From PCPOR2b sp965220385 (GTDB lineage Bacteria > Poribacteria > WGA-4E > PCPOR2b), in the NCBI GenBank assembly GCA_965220385.1, contig OZ244825.1:4154001-4218000 (forward strand): a DNA stretch of 64,000 nt, given 5' to 3'. Position numbers and translations under genes: made by a program. Within the stretch, counting starts at the first letter, position 1. Every line of letters starts with the position of its first letter. Below are positions 53,540 through 61,876 of the stretch, piece by piece. The notes below the pieces were generated by a model. The model had not been told where the DNA came from. It saw nothing but the letters and a program-made list of their open reading frames with translations, and did not search any database.

Positions 53540-53921
53540 TCATGTTGGTAGTTCCAGACTCGCGCGAATCGTTTGGCGAACGTTACTACAGATTTGCATG
53601 GCATGATGAGCATCGTTGGCTGTTGCCGACTTTCCGGGATAGCGAAAATCCACTGCATGTGCGGTAAGCACTAGAAAATCAGACCGCCAAGCATTCCAAG
53701 CTGGTGTGGTGTACAATCAAATCCAGCAACTCTTCCAAATCATGAGTCCTAGGGAAGGGCGTGTTGGACTCTTGAAGCCAAGCCTTTAAATACTTTTCGA
53801 TACATTGTTGAGCATGGAAACATATCGCATCATGTATCGGCGTCGGTGCCTGCCGAAGCCAATCAGCCGCAACATAATCCGCTTCAGCCTTTTGGGACCA
53901 TTCCAGCGTCAACGGATTCAT
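53540..53921 (-). pseudogene. HEPN-domain toxin gene with frameshift
   Basis: The ATG at 53921 gives MNPLTLEWSQKAEADYVAAD, then CFHAQQCIEKYLKAWLQ, typical HEPN, but the frame stops after DLIVHHTSLECLAV. A second frame on the same strand then encodes NAWRSDFLVLTAHAVDFRYP and NDAHHAMQICSNVRQ and ends at 53540, matching the HEPN carboxy half. One extra base near the HHT codons (about 53705-53720) accounts for it: 382 nt is one more than 127 codons. Repaired, the protein would have about 126 residues. It overlaps the MNT gene by 38 nt. Confidence 0.8.
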
Positions 53922-54225
53922 AGAGCACTTGTCCTTCTTGCGTAATTTCTCGGAGAAACCAGTCGTTATGCAAAACTCGGTAGGCGATCTCTTCCGGTGA
54001 ACGAACAATCAAATCCATGCGGAAGCGGCGCGGGATTCGCCGTCGAATCTCCACCGCTTGGTGTCGGGTCTGCGATTCCGGAATGGGCATCACCACTAGC
54101 AGGTCAACATCCGAGTCCTCGGTAGGCGTACCGTCAGCATAGGAACCGAAGAGGATAATCTTCAAGGGTGCAAATTCTCTAACGATATCATCACAAGTCG
54201 CTTGAATGTCTTTTAGGTCAACCAT
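53884..54225 (-). CDS. MNT-domain nucleotidyltransferase antitoxin
   Basis: The 113-residue protein has the minimal nucleotidyltransferase motif G27-S28-x10-D39-x-D41 in FGSYADGTPTEDSDVDLL. In HEPN/MNT pairs this protein adenylylates the HEPN partner and neutralises it. All motif residues are present. It overlaps the start of the HEPN gene. With the toxin frameshifted, the antitoxin may be free of its original role. Confidence 0.9.
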   Translation of the reverse strand: MVDLKDIQATCDDIVREFAPLKIILFGSYADGTPTEDSDVDLLVVMPIPESQTRHQAVEIRRRIPRRFRMDLIVRSPEEIAYRVLHNDWFLREITQEGQVLYESVDAGMVPKG

Positions 54226-54368
54226 AATGTCAAACCTATTGACTATTAAAAGCCTGCGTCAATTGTGTGCTGGGTGGATTCTGCGAATGCCCAATAAATT
54301 GGTGAGACAGGAAAATTTCTTAACACTGTTTACATATTTCTACTATGCGATAGGATTACCTTTTACTT

Positions 54369-54608
54369 TTGGCTGAAAGTATAGCACATCACCAAACGGT
54401 TGTCAACTGGAGCCAAAGCGTGCCCAATCGAGCCCAAATCCTTCTTATCCTCGGTATTTCACTCCCAATTTCGCTTTGCGTCGCAGCGGGTGTGGGAGCA
54501 TACCAGATCCTGCCGTGGCATATCCCCAGCATACTGTTTTCCCAAAAAGACGGGTTTGAAGTGCTCCTCTATGTCCGATTTCCCCGCGTCTCTCTGTCTG
54601 CAGCTGTC
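54369..54608 (+). pseudogene. 5' fragment of a FecCD-type iron transporter permease
   Basis: About 80 residues read ILLILGISLPISLCVAAGVG, then AYQILPWHIPSILF and VLLYVRFPRVSLSAAV, the first membrane segment and LR-x-PR signature of FecCD/BtuC permeases. Homology ends near 54605, where the sequence enters the antisense of the lipoprotein gene at 54626-55177. About three quarters of the normal 330-residue permease is missing. Possible starts are TTG 54369 or GTG 54420. Confidence 0.65.
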
Positions 54609-54625
54609 AGGCTAATCTGCACACA

Positions 54626-55177
54626 TCAATCGACATATTCATCCTCCCTAAACCTCGTCCACGACCTGAATACAGGAAACGGTGAGGGCAAACGCTCATC
54701 GAGATCATTTAGCTTGAACGATATCTTTTCGCTACCGAAAACATCCCTGATCGAGATAGAAATCCCCGACGTTTCAATACAATCCTCACACGGATCCGGC
54801 AGTGTTCTCATCGAGTTCGGTTCGACGAAATAGATTTTGATCTCCGAACCATTCTCCGCCTTTTCGATCCGATAATCCTCCGCGAAAATCTTCCACTCGT
54901 TGATTGCGTATTTGCCCTCGGCGTACTGTGCCCAGAGTTCAATTCCATTAAAGAAATCCAAGATAACCGCTTTCCTCGGACTGGCATCTATGTCGTCAGG
55001 ATCAAATTGACGGAATGACCGATCCTCCAACGCCATCTTTATCTCTTCTTCCTCTGTTTCGCTAATTGGGTGAAATAGGACCTCCCCGCACGCACTCCAG
55101 ATAAGCAGAGCGAACACAAGTCCTACTGACATCAATGCCGCGTAGATTCGATTATTGAGATATTCGTATTTGACCAT
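54626..55177 (-). CDS. Hypothetical acidic lipoprotein
   Basis: The 183-residue protein has a lipoprotein-type signal (LLIWSAC, Cys near residue 30) and an acidic mature domain (ISETEEEEIKMALEDRSFRQ). A C-terminal part has two cysteines in CEDC. No known family is recognised. The plus-strand frame opposite its 3' half is antisense and not considered a gene. It faces the FecCD remnant tail to tail. Confidence 0.65.
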   Translation of the reverse strand: MVKYEYLNNRIYAALMSVGLVFALLIWSACGEVLFHPISETEEEEIKMALEDRSFRQFDPDDIDASPRKAVILDFFNGIELWAQYAEGKYAINEWKIFAEDYRIEKAENGSEIKIYFVEPNSMRTLPDPCEDCIETSGISISIRDVFGSEKISFKLNDLDERLPSPFPVFRSWTRFREDEYVD

Positions 55178-55220
55178 CGCCTTCTATTCTAACCTGAGTT
55201 GCTAGTTGCTAAACCTGCTC

Positions 55221-55282
55221 GGCTTGGATAGGCATATCCAAGCCCGACTTGCGGCGGTGTTGTGGATTTGGCAATCCACAAC
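55221..55282. repeat. Double-hairpin repeat D, third copy
   Basis: GGCTTGGATA/TATCCAAGCC (55221-55244) and GTTGTGGATT/AATCCACAAC (55259-55282). As in the other copies, both stems are perfect. It is followed by TAGGTTCTGTTGACAT, a sequence also seen near 4304-4319, and by repeat E at 55454-55480. The gap 55178-55905 has no gene. Confidence 0.75.
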
Positions 55283-55529
55283 GAGCTAGGGTATTAACAA
55301 TTATCTGACTGTGTACTAGGTTCTGTTGACATTTTGCTGATGTGAATTGGCATGAGGTCGGGCAAGATGCCCGATCTACGGGGCGGGTAGGTAGAGATTT
55401 GCATCTCGACACCCAAACGTCGATTTTGGCAACTTGATACAGAGGTACGCACAAAGGGTTGGGAGACCCAACCCCTACGGAGGATTGTGGACCGCTCATA
55501 ATACAGTTGAAGTTGGCTCGCCCCTTCTA

Positions 55530-55780
55530 AGTACCGGTGTAGCATTTCTGCAACAACAGTGTTGCACAGTTCCGACAAACTCCTCCTGAACACAACCCTC
55601 CCTTCGCAATCATAGCTGATGTCAAAGTCAAGCGCAAAGTCACCCAGAGAAGGAGTTTTCAGAAAACTTGGCTTTTTACACAGTACACTCAGAATGATAT
55701 GAGATAATTGTGGCATCTAAATTGCTCGTGGATGACGCGCCAAGTGAATTTCGTTTGGCAACGATTCCTGTCAGATCTTA
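55530..55780. repeat. Region shared with the LRR upstream region
   Basis: Matches 43036-43272 in order but with many changes. It shares CCGGTGTAGCATT near the start, GTGGCATCTAAATTGCTCGT near 55711 and GTGAATTTCGTTTGGC near 55745. It ends at the strong palindrome at 55781. Confidence 0.55.
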
Positions 55781-55814
55781 TTTAGATTCCGTTGAAATGT
55801 CAACAGAATCTAAA
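55781..55814. promoter_or_regulatory. 34-bp palindrome upstream of the lectin genes
   Basis: TTTAGATTCCGTTGA and TCAACAGAATCTAAA form a 15-bp inverted repeat with one G-T type mismatch around AATG. A TATAAT lies at 55823-55828, nine bases on, so the palindrome overlaps the expected -35 region. No T-run follows, so operator or transposon-end origins are likelier than termination. Confidence 0.5.
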
Positions 55815-55905
55815 TAACGTGGTATAATAAAGATTGTTTGACAATCCTTGCGTAGGTCGTACTCTTCAATCTTCCACAACAACCGGTTGAAAGGAGATAC
55901 CCACC

Positions 55906-57183
55906 ATGAATCGTTCACACCTCAGATCCAATCTCACACTTCTTCTCACCGCAACGTTCACACTCTTACTCTTCTCATCATCACTCGTCATCGCTCAAGA
56001 TACCACATGCACCTTATCCGGCCGCGTTGTTGATGTAGAGGGCAATCCGATTGCCAACATGCCGATAGCCATTCAGCCATTTGCAATCGTTGATGGCCGC
56101 ATGCAATCAGCGCATTTACTAAAAGAGTTTATACCAGAAGCCTACGTGCCTCTGCTTAACTCACAGACCGATGAAGTAGGACGATTTTCCGTTACGGGTA
56201 TTAAACCCGGTCCTATTCAGTTCGCGGCACAACCTGCCCCTCCGCCGGACGGTTGGATGCTACAACCTGATGACCTACATTATCTTGAACCGGACGCTGA
56301 GGTGTTATCCATCAAAATGGGAGCAATAACCTTCTACCCGCATAATGAGAAACACCCACCTTTTGGCGGAATTACGTTTGGCATTGAGCCGGGCGCACAC
56401 ATCGAAAACATCAAGGTTACAGCGAAACCCCGAATGCGCATTCGGGGGCGAATCGTTTTTGCCGACGGGGCACCGCTTGCTAATGCTAAGATTCGGACCA
56501 AGTTTCAGCGACGCCATTTAGATGGGATGGGCACCGGCACCTCAAGCGGCGGATCCCGGACGGACGACGCAGGCTACTTTGTAAAATATGTGGATGACCC
56601 CGGACTTTACACGGTAGCAGTCGACTTTCAAGAGCTTACAGCGGCGTCGGAGCAGTTTATCCTCGAAGCTGGACAACGATACGACGATCTAGTATTAACG
56701 TTCGATAGCGAGTCAATTGCCATCGATCTAATTCCTGATCGGGCTGAGCTGAGCAGGTCAGAACAGTGGGCATTAAATCCTGCAAATAATAACAGCTACA
56801 AGCGCATCCACTGTGAGAGTTGGGAGGATGCCCAAGCGCAAGCAATCACCGAAGGTGCACATTTGGTCACGATTAACGATGCGGCAGAACAAGCGTGGCT
56901 CGTGAGCATATTTGGCACTGCGCCTTATTGGATTGGGTTAATCAACGTGGAAAAGGAAGGTAAATGGGAATGGACGAGCGGCGAGCCAGTTACCTACACC
57001 AACTGGGCATTCCACAAACTGACGGCCCCCGATAGGGGTGAAGAGAATTATGTCTTTATGGGACTCTCACCGGACGGCAGATGGCATAAAGTTGGTCCCC
57101 AAAGTTCCGAATGGCAGATGCCCCGAATGGCTATCCTTGAAAAGGAGGTTTTGCCTACCAAGCCGTCGGAGGAAGAGAAGTAA
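55906..57183 (+). CDS. Secreted carboxypeptidase-regulatory/C-type-lectin protein 1
   Basis: The 425-residue protein has a signal peptide (to about LVIAQ, residue 30) and two beta-sandwich domains like carboxypeptidase regulatory repeats (TLSGRVVDVEGNPIANMPIA; RIRGRIVFADGAPLANAKI). A C-terminal C-type-lectin domain (about residues 300-415) carries YWIGLINVEKEGKWEW, YTNWAFH and RGEENYVFM. It has only two cysteines after the signal, TTC near residue 34 and IHC near 304, not the four of classical lectins. The Ca-site position reads KLTAPDRGEEN, so calcium binding is uncertain. AAAGGAG precedes the ATG. Confidence 0.85.
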   Translation: MNRSHLRSNLTLLLTATFTLLLFSSSLVIAQDTTCTLSGRVVDVEGNPIANMPIAIQPFAIVDGRMQSAHLLKEFIPEAYVPLLNSQTDEVGRFSVTGIKPGPIQFAAQPAPPPDGWMLQPDDLHYLEPDAEVLSIKMGAITFYPHNEKHPPFGGITFGIEPGAHIENIKVTAKPRMRIRGRIVFADGAPLANAKIRTKFQRRHLDGMGTGTSSGGSRTDDAGYFVKYVDDPGLYTVAVDFQELTAASEQFILEAGQRYDDLVLTFDSESIAIDLIPDRAELSRSEQWALNPANNNSYKRIHCESWEDAQAQAITEGAHLVTINDAAEQAWLVSIFGTAPYWIGLINVEKEGKWEWTSGEPVTYTNWAFHKLTAPDRGEENYVFMGLSPDGRWHKVGPQSSEWQMPRMAILEKEVLPTKPSEEEK

Positions 57184-57250
57184 TTAAAATCTTGATTGAT
57201 TCCTCGATTTTATCTTTCATGACTAACATACCCAAAAGGAGATATTTACC

Positions 57251-58537
57251 ATGAACAGCTCATGTTTTAAACTCAACCTAATATCTCTCGCCGCGGTTGT
57301 AGTACTTTCACTATTCACATCGTCACATACTATCGCTCAACACACCACATGTACCGTATCCGGCCGCGTTGTTGATGTCAATGGAAGTCCTGTCGCCCAT
57401 ATCCCGATAGCGGTTCAGTCTGTTGAAATATCCAATGACGGGGTAGATCGAATGTTCCTCCTCGACGAATTTGAACCTACACTATCGGCATATGCTTCCT
57501 TGCCAAAATCACAAACTGATGAAGCGGGACAGTTTTCCATCACAGGTATCAAACCAGGTCCCATTCAATTCTTGGTACAACCGGCCGCACCACGATATGA
57601 TGTGAGGTCACTGCCTGATTTGGACTTAGACACCGATTTTGGTCCGGATGCTGAAGTTTTGTCCATCGAAATTGGGGCAATAACCTTCCATCTATATGAT
57701 CAAATACAGCCGCCTTTTGGTGGAATCACATTTGCCATTGAGCCGGGTGCACACCTCGAAAATGTTGAGGTTACAGTGAAACCTCGGATGCGTATTCGGG
57801 GGCAAGTCGTTTTTGCCGATGGAACACCGCTTGCCAACGCACCGGTTGGAATCAACATCCGGCAACGTGATTTTGATGGAACAGGCACCGGTAACTCAGG
57901 CAGCAGACCTCAAACGGATGATGCGGGTTATTTTGTGCAATACGTCGATGAACCCGGTTCCTATAGGGTTATCGCCAAATTTCAAGGGCTTTTAACAACC
58001 TCGGGGCGATTTATCCTTGAAGACGGGCAAAGACACGATGGTTTGGTCTTAACGTTTGACAGCGAGCCGATTCCCATCGACCCAACCCTCGATCAGGAGG
58101 AATCGGACAGCGTAGGAGAGTGGGTATTAAATCCCACAAACAATCGCAACTACAAGCGCATCCGCTGCGAGAACTGGGACGATGCACAAGCGAAAGCGGC
58201 TGCCGAAGACGCACATCTAGTTTCGATTAACGATGCGGTAGAGCAGCAGTGGCTCATGAAAATCTTTGGCACTGCGCCTTATTGGATCGGATTGATCAAT
58301 GGAGCAAAGGAGGGAAAATGGGGATGGACGAGTGGTGAGCAGGTCACCTATACCAACTGGGCAATCCACAAACTGACAAACGCCGATAGGGGAGAAGAGG
58401 ATTATGTCTTCATGGGACTTTCACCGGCTGGGAGATGGTATAAAGTTGGTCCCCAAAGTCCAGAATGGCGGATGACCCGAATGGCTATCCTTGAAAAGGA
58501 GGTTCTACCTCCCAAGCCCTCCGCGGAGGAGAAGTAA
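57251..58537 (+). CDS. Secreted carboxypeptidase-regulatory/C-type-lectin protein 2
   Basis: The 428-residue paralogue of protein 1 has the same order: signal peptide, two regulatory-like domains, lectin domain (YWIGLINGAKEGKWGW, YTNWAIH, RGEEDYVFM). Its two mature cysteines sit at the same places (HTTC and IRC). The last 350 bp are the most alike between copies 1 and 2, which points to recent duplication or gene conversion of the lectin end. It starts 67 nt after copy 1 with AAAAGGAG before the ATG; a single transcript is likely. Confidence 0.85.
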   Translation: MNSSCFKLNLISLAAVVVLSLFTSSHTIAQHTTCTVSGRVVDVNGSPVAHIPIAVQSVEISNDGVDRMFLLDEFEPTLSAYASLPKSQTDEAGQFSITGIKPGPIQFLVQPAAPRYDVRSLPDLDLDTDFGPDAEVLSIEIGAITFHLYDQIQPPFGGITFAIEPGAHLENVEVTVKPRMRIRGQVVFADGTPLANAPVGINIRQRDFDGTGTGNSGSRPQTDDAGYFVQYVDEPGSYRVIAKFQGLLTTSGRFILEDGQRHDGLVLTFDSEPIPIDPTLDQEESDSVGEWVLNPTNNRNYKRIRCENWDDAQAKAAAEDAHLVSINDAVEQQWLMKIFGTAPYWIGLINGAKEGKWGWTSGEQVTYTNWAIHKLTNADRGEEDYVFMGLSPAGRWYKVGPQSPEWRMTRMAILEKEVLPPKPSAEEK

Positions 58538-58604
58538 ACCAAGTCTCGACGGATCCTCTGATCTCATCTATCACGACGAACTTACCCCAAAGGAGAAATT
58601 TACC

Positions 58605-59807
58605 ATGAGTTGTTCATGTTTGAAACTCTACCTTATATCTCTCATTGCGATTACAGCCCTCTTATTTGGGGGACCATCACACGGCATCGCTCAAGAAGCC
58701 ACCAGCACTCTATCCGGTCGTGTCGTTGATATCGAACGAAACCCAGTTTCCGGATTCGTGTTAGCTATTGAGCCATTTGAAGGTATCAATGGCACAGAGC
58801 AACGCGGACACATTCCTGCCGTAGAATCGCAAACCGATGCTGCAGGACGTTTTTCCATCTCCAATATCGTGCCGACTTCAGTCCAATTGGTGACACAGAC
58901 GTCTGGCTACGTGATTCAATTTATCAAAATCGGGACGGTGGCCGTCTATCAGCACGAGCCATCACCTTTTGGTGGCATCGCGTTTACCATCAAGCCCGGC
59001 GCACACATTGAGAACGTTGAAGTCGTAGTGAGGTCGCGGATGCGGATACGAGTTCAAGTCGTCTTCGCCGATGGAACACCTCTTGCCGACGCGCAGGTTG
59101 GACTTAAAACACGTTATCGTTATCTCAATGGACAGGGGCAAGGCGGCACAAGCTGCGCTACAAGGACAGACGATGGGGGTTACTTGGTACAACATGTGGA
59201 TACGCCTGCACTTTATACGATAACAGTGAACTACCAAGGGTTTTCGGTAACAGTGGAGCCGTTCATGCTTCAGGATGGAGAACGAAAGGACGATATAGTC
59301 GTCATGCTCGACGGGAATAAGCTGATATCCATTGATTCACCCACCGATCGTATGGAAGCCTCCGCGGGAGCGTCAACCTCACCGTCAGCGGGTGCGGGAG
59401 TATGGGTGGTGAATCCCACAAATGGACACGCCTACAAAAGCATCCATTGCAAAAGTTGGGACGATGCGAACAGCCAAGCGGTCGCTGAAGATGCACATCT
59501 GGTCGCAATTAACGATGAAGCGGAGCAGAAGTGGCTGTCGAAAATCTTTGGCTGGCAGCCCTACTGGATTGGACTAACAGACTTTGCAGAAGAAGGCGAA
59601 TGGACTTGGATTAACGGCGAACCAATCACCTACACCAACTGGGCACCACATGAACCGATGGACGATGACAGGGGTGAGGAGGACTATGTTGTTATGTTTG
59701 GGGAGTGGTCTGATATTGGCACCGAAAATGTAGAATGGCAGATGATCCGGATGGCTATCATCGAAAAAAACAATCCCTCCAGCAAAACGCCAACAAAGGA
59801 GAAATAA
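58605..59807 (+). CDS. Secreted carboxypeptidase-regulatory/C-type-lectin protein 3
   Basis: The 400-residue third paralogue is more diverged. The amino-terminal cysteine is lost (ATSTLSG where the others have TTCTLSG or TTCTVSG) and a new one appears in GGTSCATRTDD of the second domain. The lectin cysteine (IHC) is kept, so the total stays two. The lectin domain reads YWIGLTDFAEEGEWTW, YTNWAPHEPMDDDRGEEDYV, with an EP pair as in calcium-binding lectins. ATG 58605 is supported by AAAGGAG upstream; the frame back to 58491 lacks this and overlaps gene 2. Confidence 0.85.
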   Translation: MSCSCLKLYLISLIAITALLFGGPSHGIAQEATSTLSGRVVDIERNPVSGFVLAIEPFEGINGTEQRGHIPAVESQTDAAGRFSISNIVPTSVQLVTQTSGYVIQFIKIGTVAVYQHEPSPFGGIAFTIKPGAHIENVEVVVRSRMRIRVQVVFADGTPLADAQVGLKTRYRYLNGQGQGGTSCATRTDDGGYLVQHVDTPALYTITVNYQGFSVTVEPFMLQDGERKDDIVVMLDGNKLISIDSPTDRMEASAGASTSPSAGAGVWVVNPTNGHAYKSIHCKSWDDANSQAVAEDAHLVAINDEAEQKWLSKIFGWQPYWIGLTDFAEEGEWTWINGEPITYTNWAPHEPMDDDRGEEDYVVMFGEWSDIGTENVEWQMIRMAIIEKNNPSSKTPTKEK

Positions 59808-59814
59808 TCCCAGT

Positions 59815-61839
59815 TTGAAAACACAAGTATGTCGCTTCACATTTATCCTATTGAGCAGCCTCGCTCTATTCACAACCACTACAGTTTCCATTGCCCAAAC
59901 CCAAGATTATTCGAGGGTAAACCTACCCGAGGGTGCCATCGTCCGTTTGGGGAAAGGTGGAGTGAGTTACGAGGACCAAGGGATCGCCTTTTCGCCCGAT
60001 GGAAGCCGTCTCGCTGTAGCGACTAGCATTGGGATTTGGTTTTACGATACAGAGACGTTTGATGAACTTGTATTACTGACCGGACAAACAGGCGAGGTCA
60101 CCGCAGTGGCGTTCTCGCCCGATGGCACAACACTCGCTGCGGGGTCGGGGCAGGTGTGGGAGGAAACGCTTAAACTTTGGGATGTCGAGACAGGACAAAA
60201 CATCGCCACCTTCCAAGAGCAGAAGGGGTTAGTCGGATCCGTGTCGTTCTCACCCGACGGCACAAAAATCGCTGCGGCAGGTAAACTGTGGAATGTAGAA
60301 ACAAGACAGCAACTCGATATGCTCCAAGATAAGGGGTTATCCGACCTTACGTTTTCACCTGATGGGAAGATACTCGCAGGGACAAGCAGAAGGACATTTC
60401 CGAGAACAAGTAGAAATGATCCACCGATGGACGAAGGGGTTGTCAAGCTTTATGATGTCGAAACCGGACAACCTCTCAACACCCTCATAGCCACACGTCG
60501 CACAAAATGGGGTGAACCGAGAGAGCGGGTTGAGTCTATTGCATTCTCACCCGACAGCACAAAAATCGCGTCAGCGGCAGGGCGCGATGTCAAACTTTGG
60601 GATGTTGAAACAGGAGAAAATATCGCCACATTCCAAGGGCAGAAGGGGAAAGTCGAGTCCATTGCGTTCTCACCCGATGGCACAAAAATCGCTGTGGGAG
60701 CAGATAAGGGGGTCAAACTGTTAAACATCTTGACCGGAAAACACCTTGATTTACTCGGGGCAATGTGGATCCAATCTGTTGCCTTCTCACCCAATGGTAA
60801 GACACTCGCTTCAGCGTCTGGGGCTGGTGTCAGATTGTGGGAGGTTTCGACAGGGAAAAGTCTGACCGCCCTACAAAGACATCCGCGGATAGTCAATGCG
60901 GTGACATTCTCCCCTGACGGATTGACCCTCGCTACAACTTCGTGGAGTGGCGCCGAAGTATGGGAAATTACAACAGGACAACGTATCACCACACTCGGAG
61001 GACCGCCGAATTTTGCCCTCTCTCTCGCATACTCGCCTGATGGCACAAGACTCGTTACGGGGTCATACAATATCAAAACCACAGAGCCTACGGTTAAGCT
61101 GTGGGATGTTTCAACAGGGGAAAATATCGTGACTCTACACGGGCATACGGGATTTGTAACCACTGTCGCATACTCACACGATGGCACAAAAATCGCTTCA
61201 GGATCAGAGGATAAGACCGTCAAAGTGTGGGCAGTCGAGACAGGGAAAAATCTCGCCATACTACAAGGACATCAACAAGTAATTAATTCTATCGCGTTTT
61301 CGCCCGATGGGACAAAACTGGCTTCGGGGTCAGACGATAGGACAATTCGACTGTGGGAACTTCCGACAGGACGAGCACTCCACACACTCAGTAAGGAGAG
61401 CCTCAACAAACTTCAGATTGACGATGAGGTTGGTACTGAGACTGAACGTTTTATGAGTCCGGTCAAATCGGTCGCGTTTTCGCCGAATGGTCTCATCCTC
61501 GCCACACTAGATGAAGACCTCGGTGGAAACATGGACGGGGATGCGATTAAACTGTGGGATGTGGAAACAGGAGAACACCGCGCAACACTCACAGACGAAA
61601 CGGGTTATCCGGGCTGGGCGGTAGCATTTTCACCGGATGGGACAAAACTCGCGTCGGGGTCGTGGGGGGATTTCACTGTCAAGCTGTGGGATGTTTCAAC
61701 GCGAAAACATATCGCCACACTCCCAGGGCATATCGGTTGGGTCGCCTCTGTGGCGTTCTCGCCTGATGGGACAAAACTCGCGTCGGGGTCGTACGATGGA
61801 ACTGTTCTGGTATGGAATCTGGAGCTGGTTAAGCACTGA
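59815..61839 (+). CDS. Secreted WD40-repeat protein 1
   Basis: The 674-residue protein has a signal peptide (ending about VSIAQ, residue 29) and 14 WD40 blades with the strong pattern AFSPDGTKLASGS ... VKLWDVETGENIATL, enough for two seven-bladed propellers. There is no kinase or membrane domain. The TTG start aligns with the ATG of the paralogue at 61877, and an AAAGGAG lies about 14 nt before it. It follows the third lectin gene by 7 nt and so probably belongs to its transcript. Confidence 0.88.
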   Translation: MKTQVCRFTFILLSSLALFTTTTVSIAQTQDYSRVNLPEGAIVRLGKGGVSYEDQGIAFSPDGSRLAVATSIGIWFYDTETFDELVLLTGQTGEVTAVAFSPDGTTLAAGSGQVWEETLKLWDVETGQNIATFQEQKGLVGSVSFSPDGTKIAAAGKLWNVETRQQLDMLQDKGLSDLTFSPDGKILAGTSRRTFPRTSRNDPPMDEGVVKLYDVETGQPLNTLIATRRTKWGEPRERVESIAFSPDSTKIASAAGRDVKLWDVETGENIATFQGQKGKVESIAFSPDGTKIAVGADKGVKLLNILTGKHLDLLGAMWIQSVAFSPNGKTLASASGAGVRLWEVSTGKSLTALQRHPRIVNAVTFSPDGLTLATTSWSGAEVWEITTGQRITTLGGPPNFALSLAYSPDGTRLVTGSYNIKTTEPTVKLWDVSTGENIVTLHGHTGFVTTVAYSHDGTKIASGSEDKTVKVWAVETGKNLAILQGHQQVINSIAFSPDGTKLASGSDDRTIRLWELPTGRALHTLSKESLNKLQIDDEVGTETERFMSPVKSVAFSPNGLILATLDEDLGGNMDGDAIKLWDVETGEHRATLTDETGYPGWAVAFSPDGTKLASGSWGDFTVKLWDVSTRKHIATLPGHIGWVASVAFSPDGTKLASGSYDGTVLVWNLELVKH

Positions 61840-61876
61840 ACCTCCAATTAAAGCTGAAGAAAGACAATATAAGTCG

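Noticed and set aside
54605..54833. Carboxy part of the plus-strand frame after the FecCD-like segment
   Set aside because: It is antisense to the lipoprotein gene 54626-55177 and has no permease features.
55906..59807. Lectin-domain carboxy ends as targets of a diversity-generating retroelement
   Set aside because: No reverse transcriptase or template repeat is visible in the window, and the copies do not differ in an adenine-specific pattern I can see.
60450..61259. Long minus-strand frame opposite the first WD40 gene
   Set aside because: It mirrors the repeated WD40 codons and has no start signal or domain.
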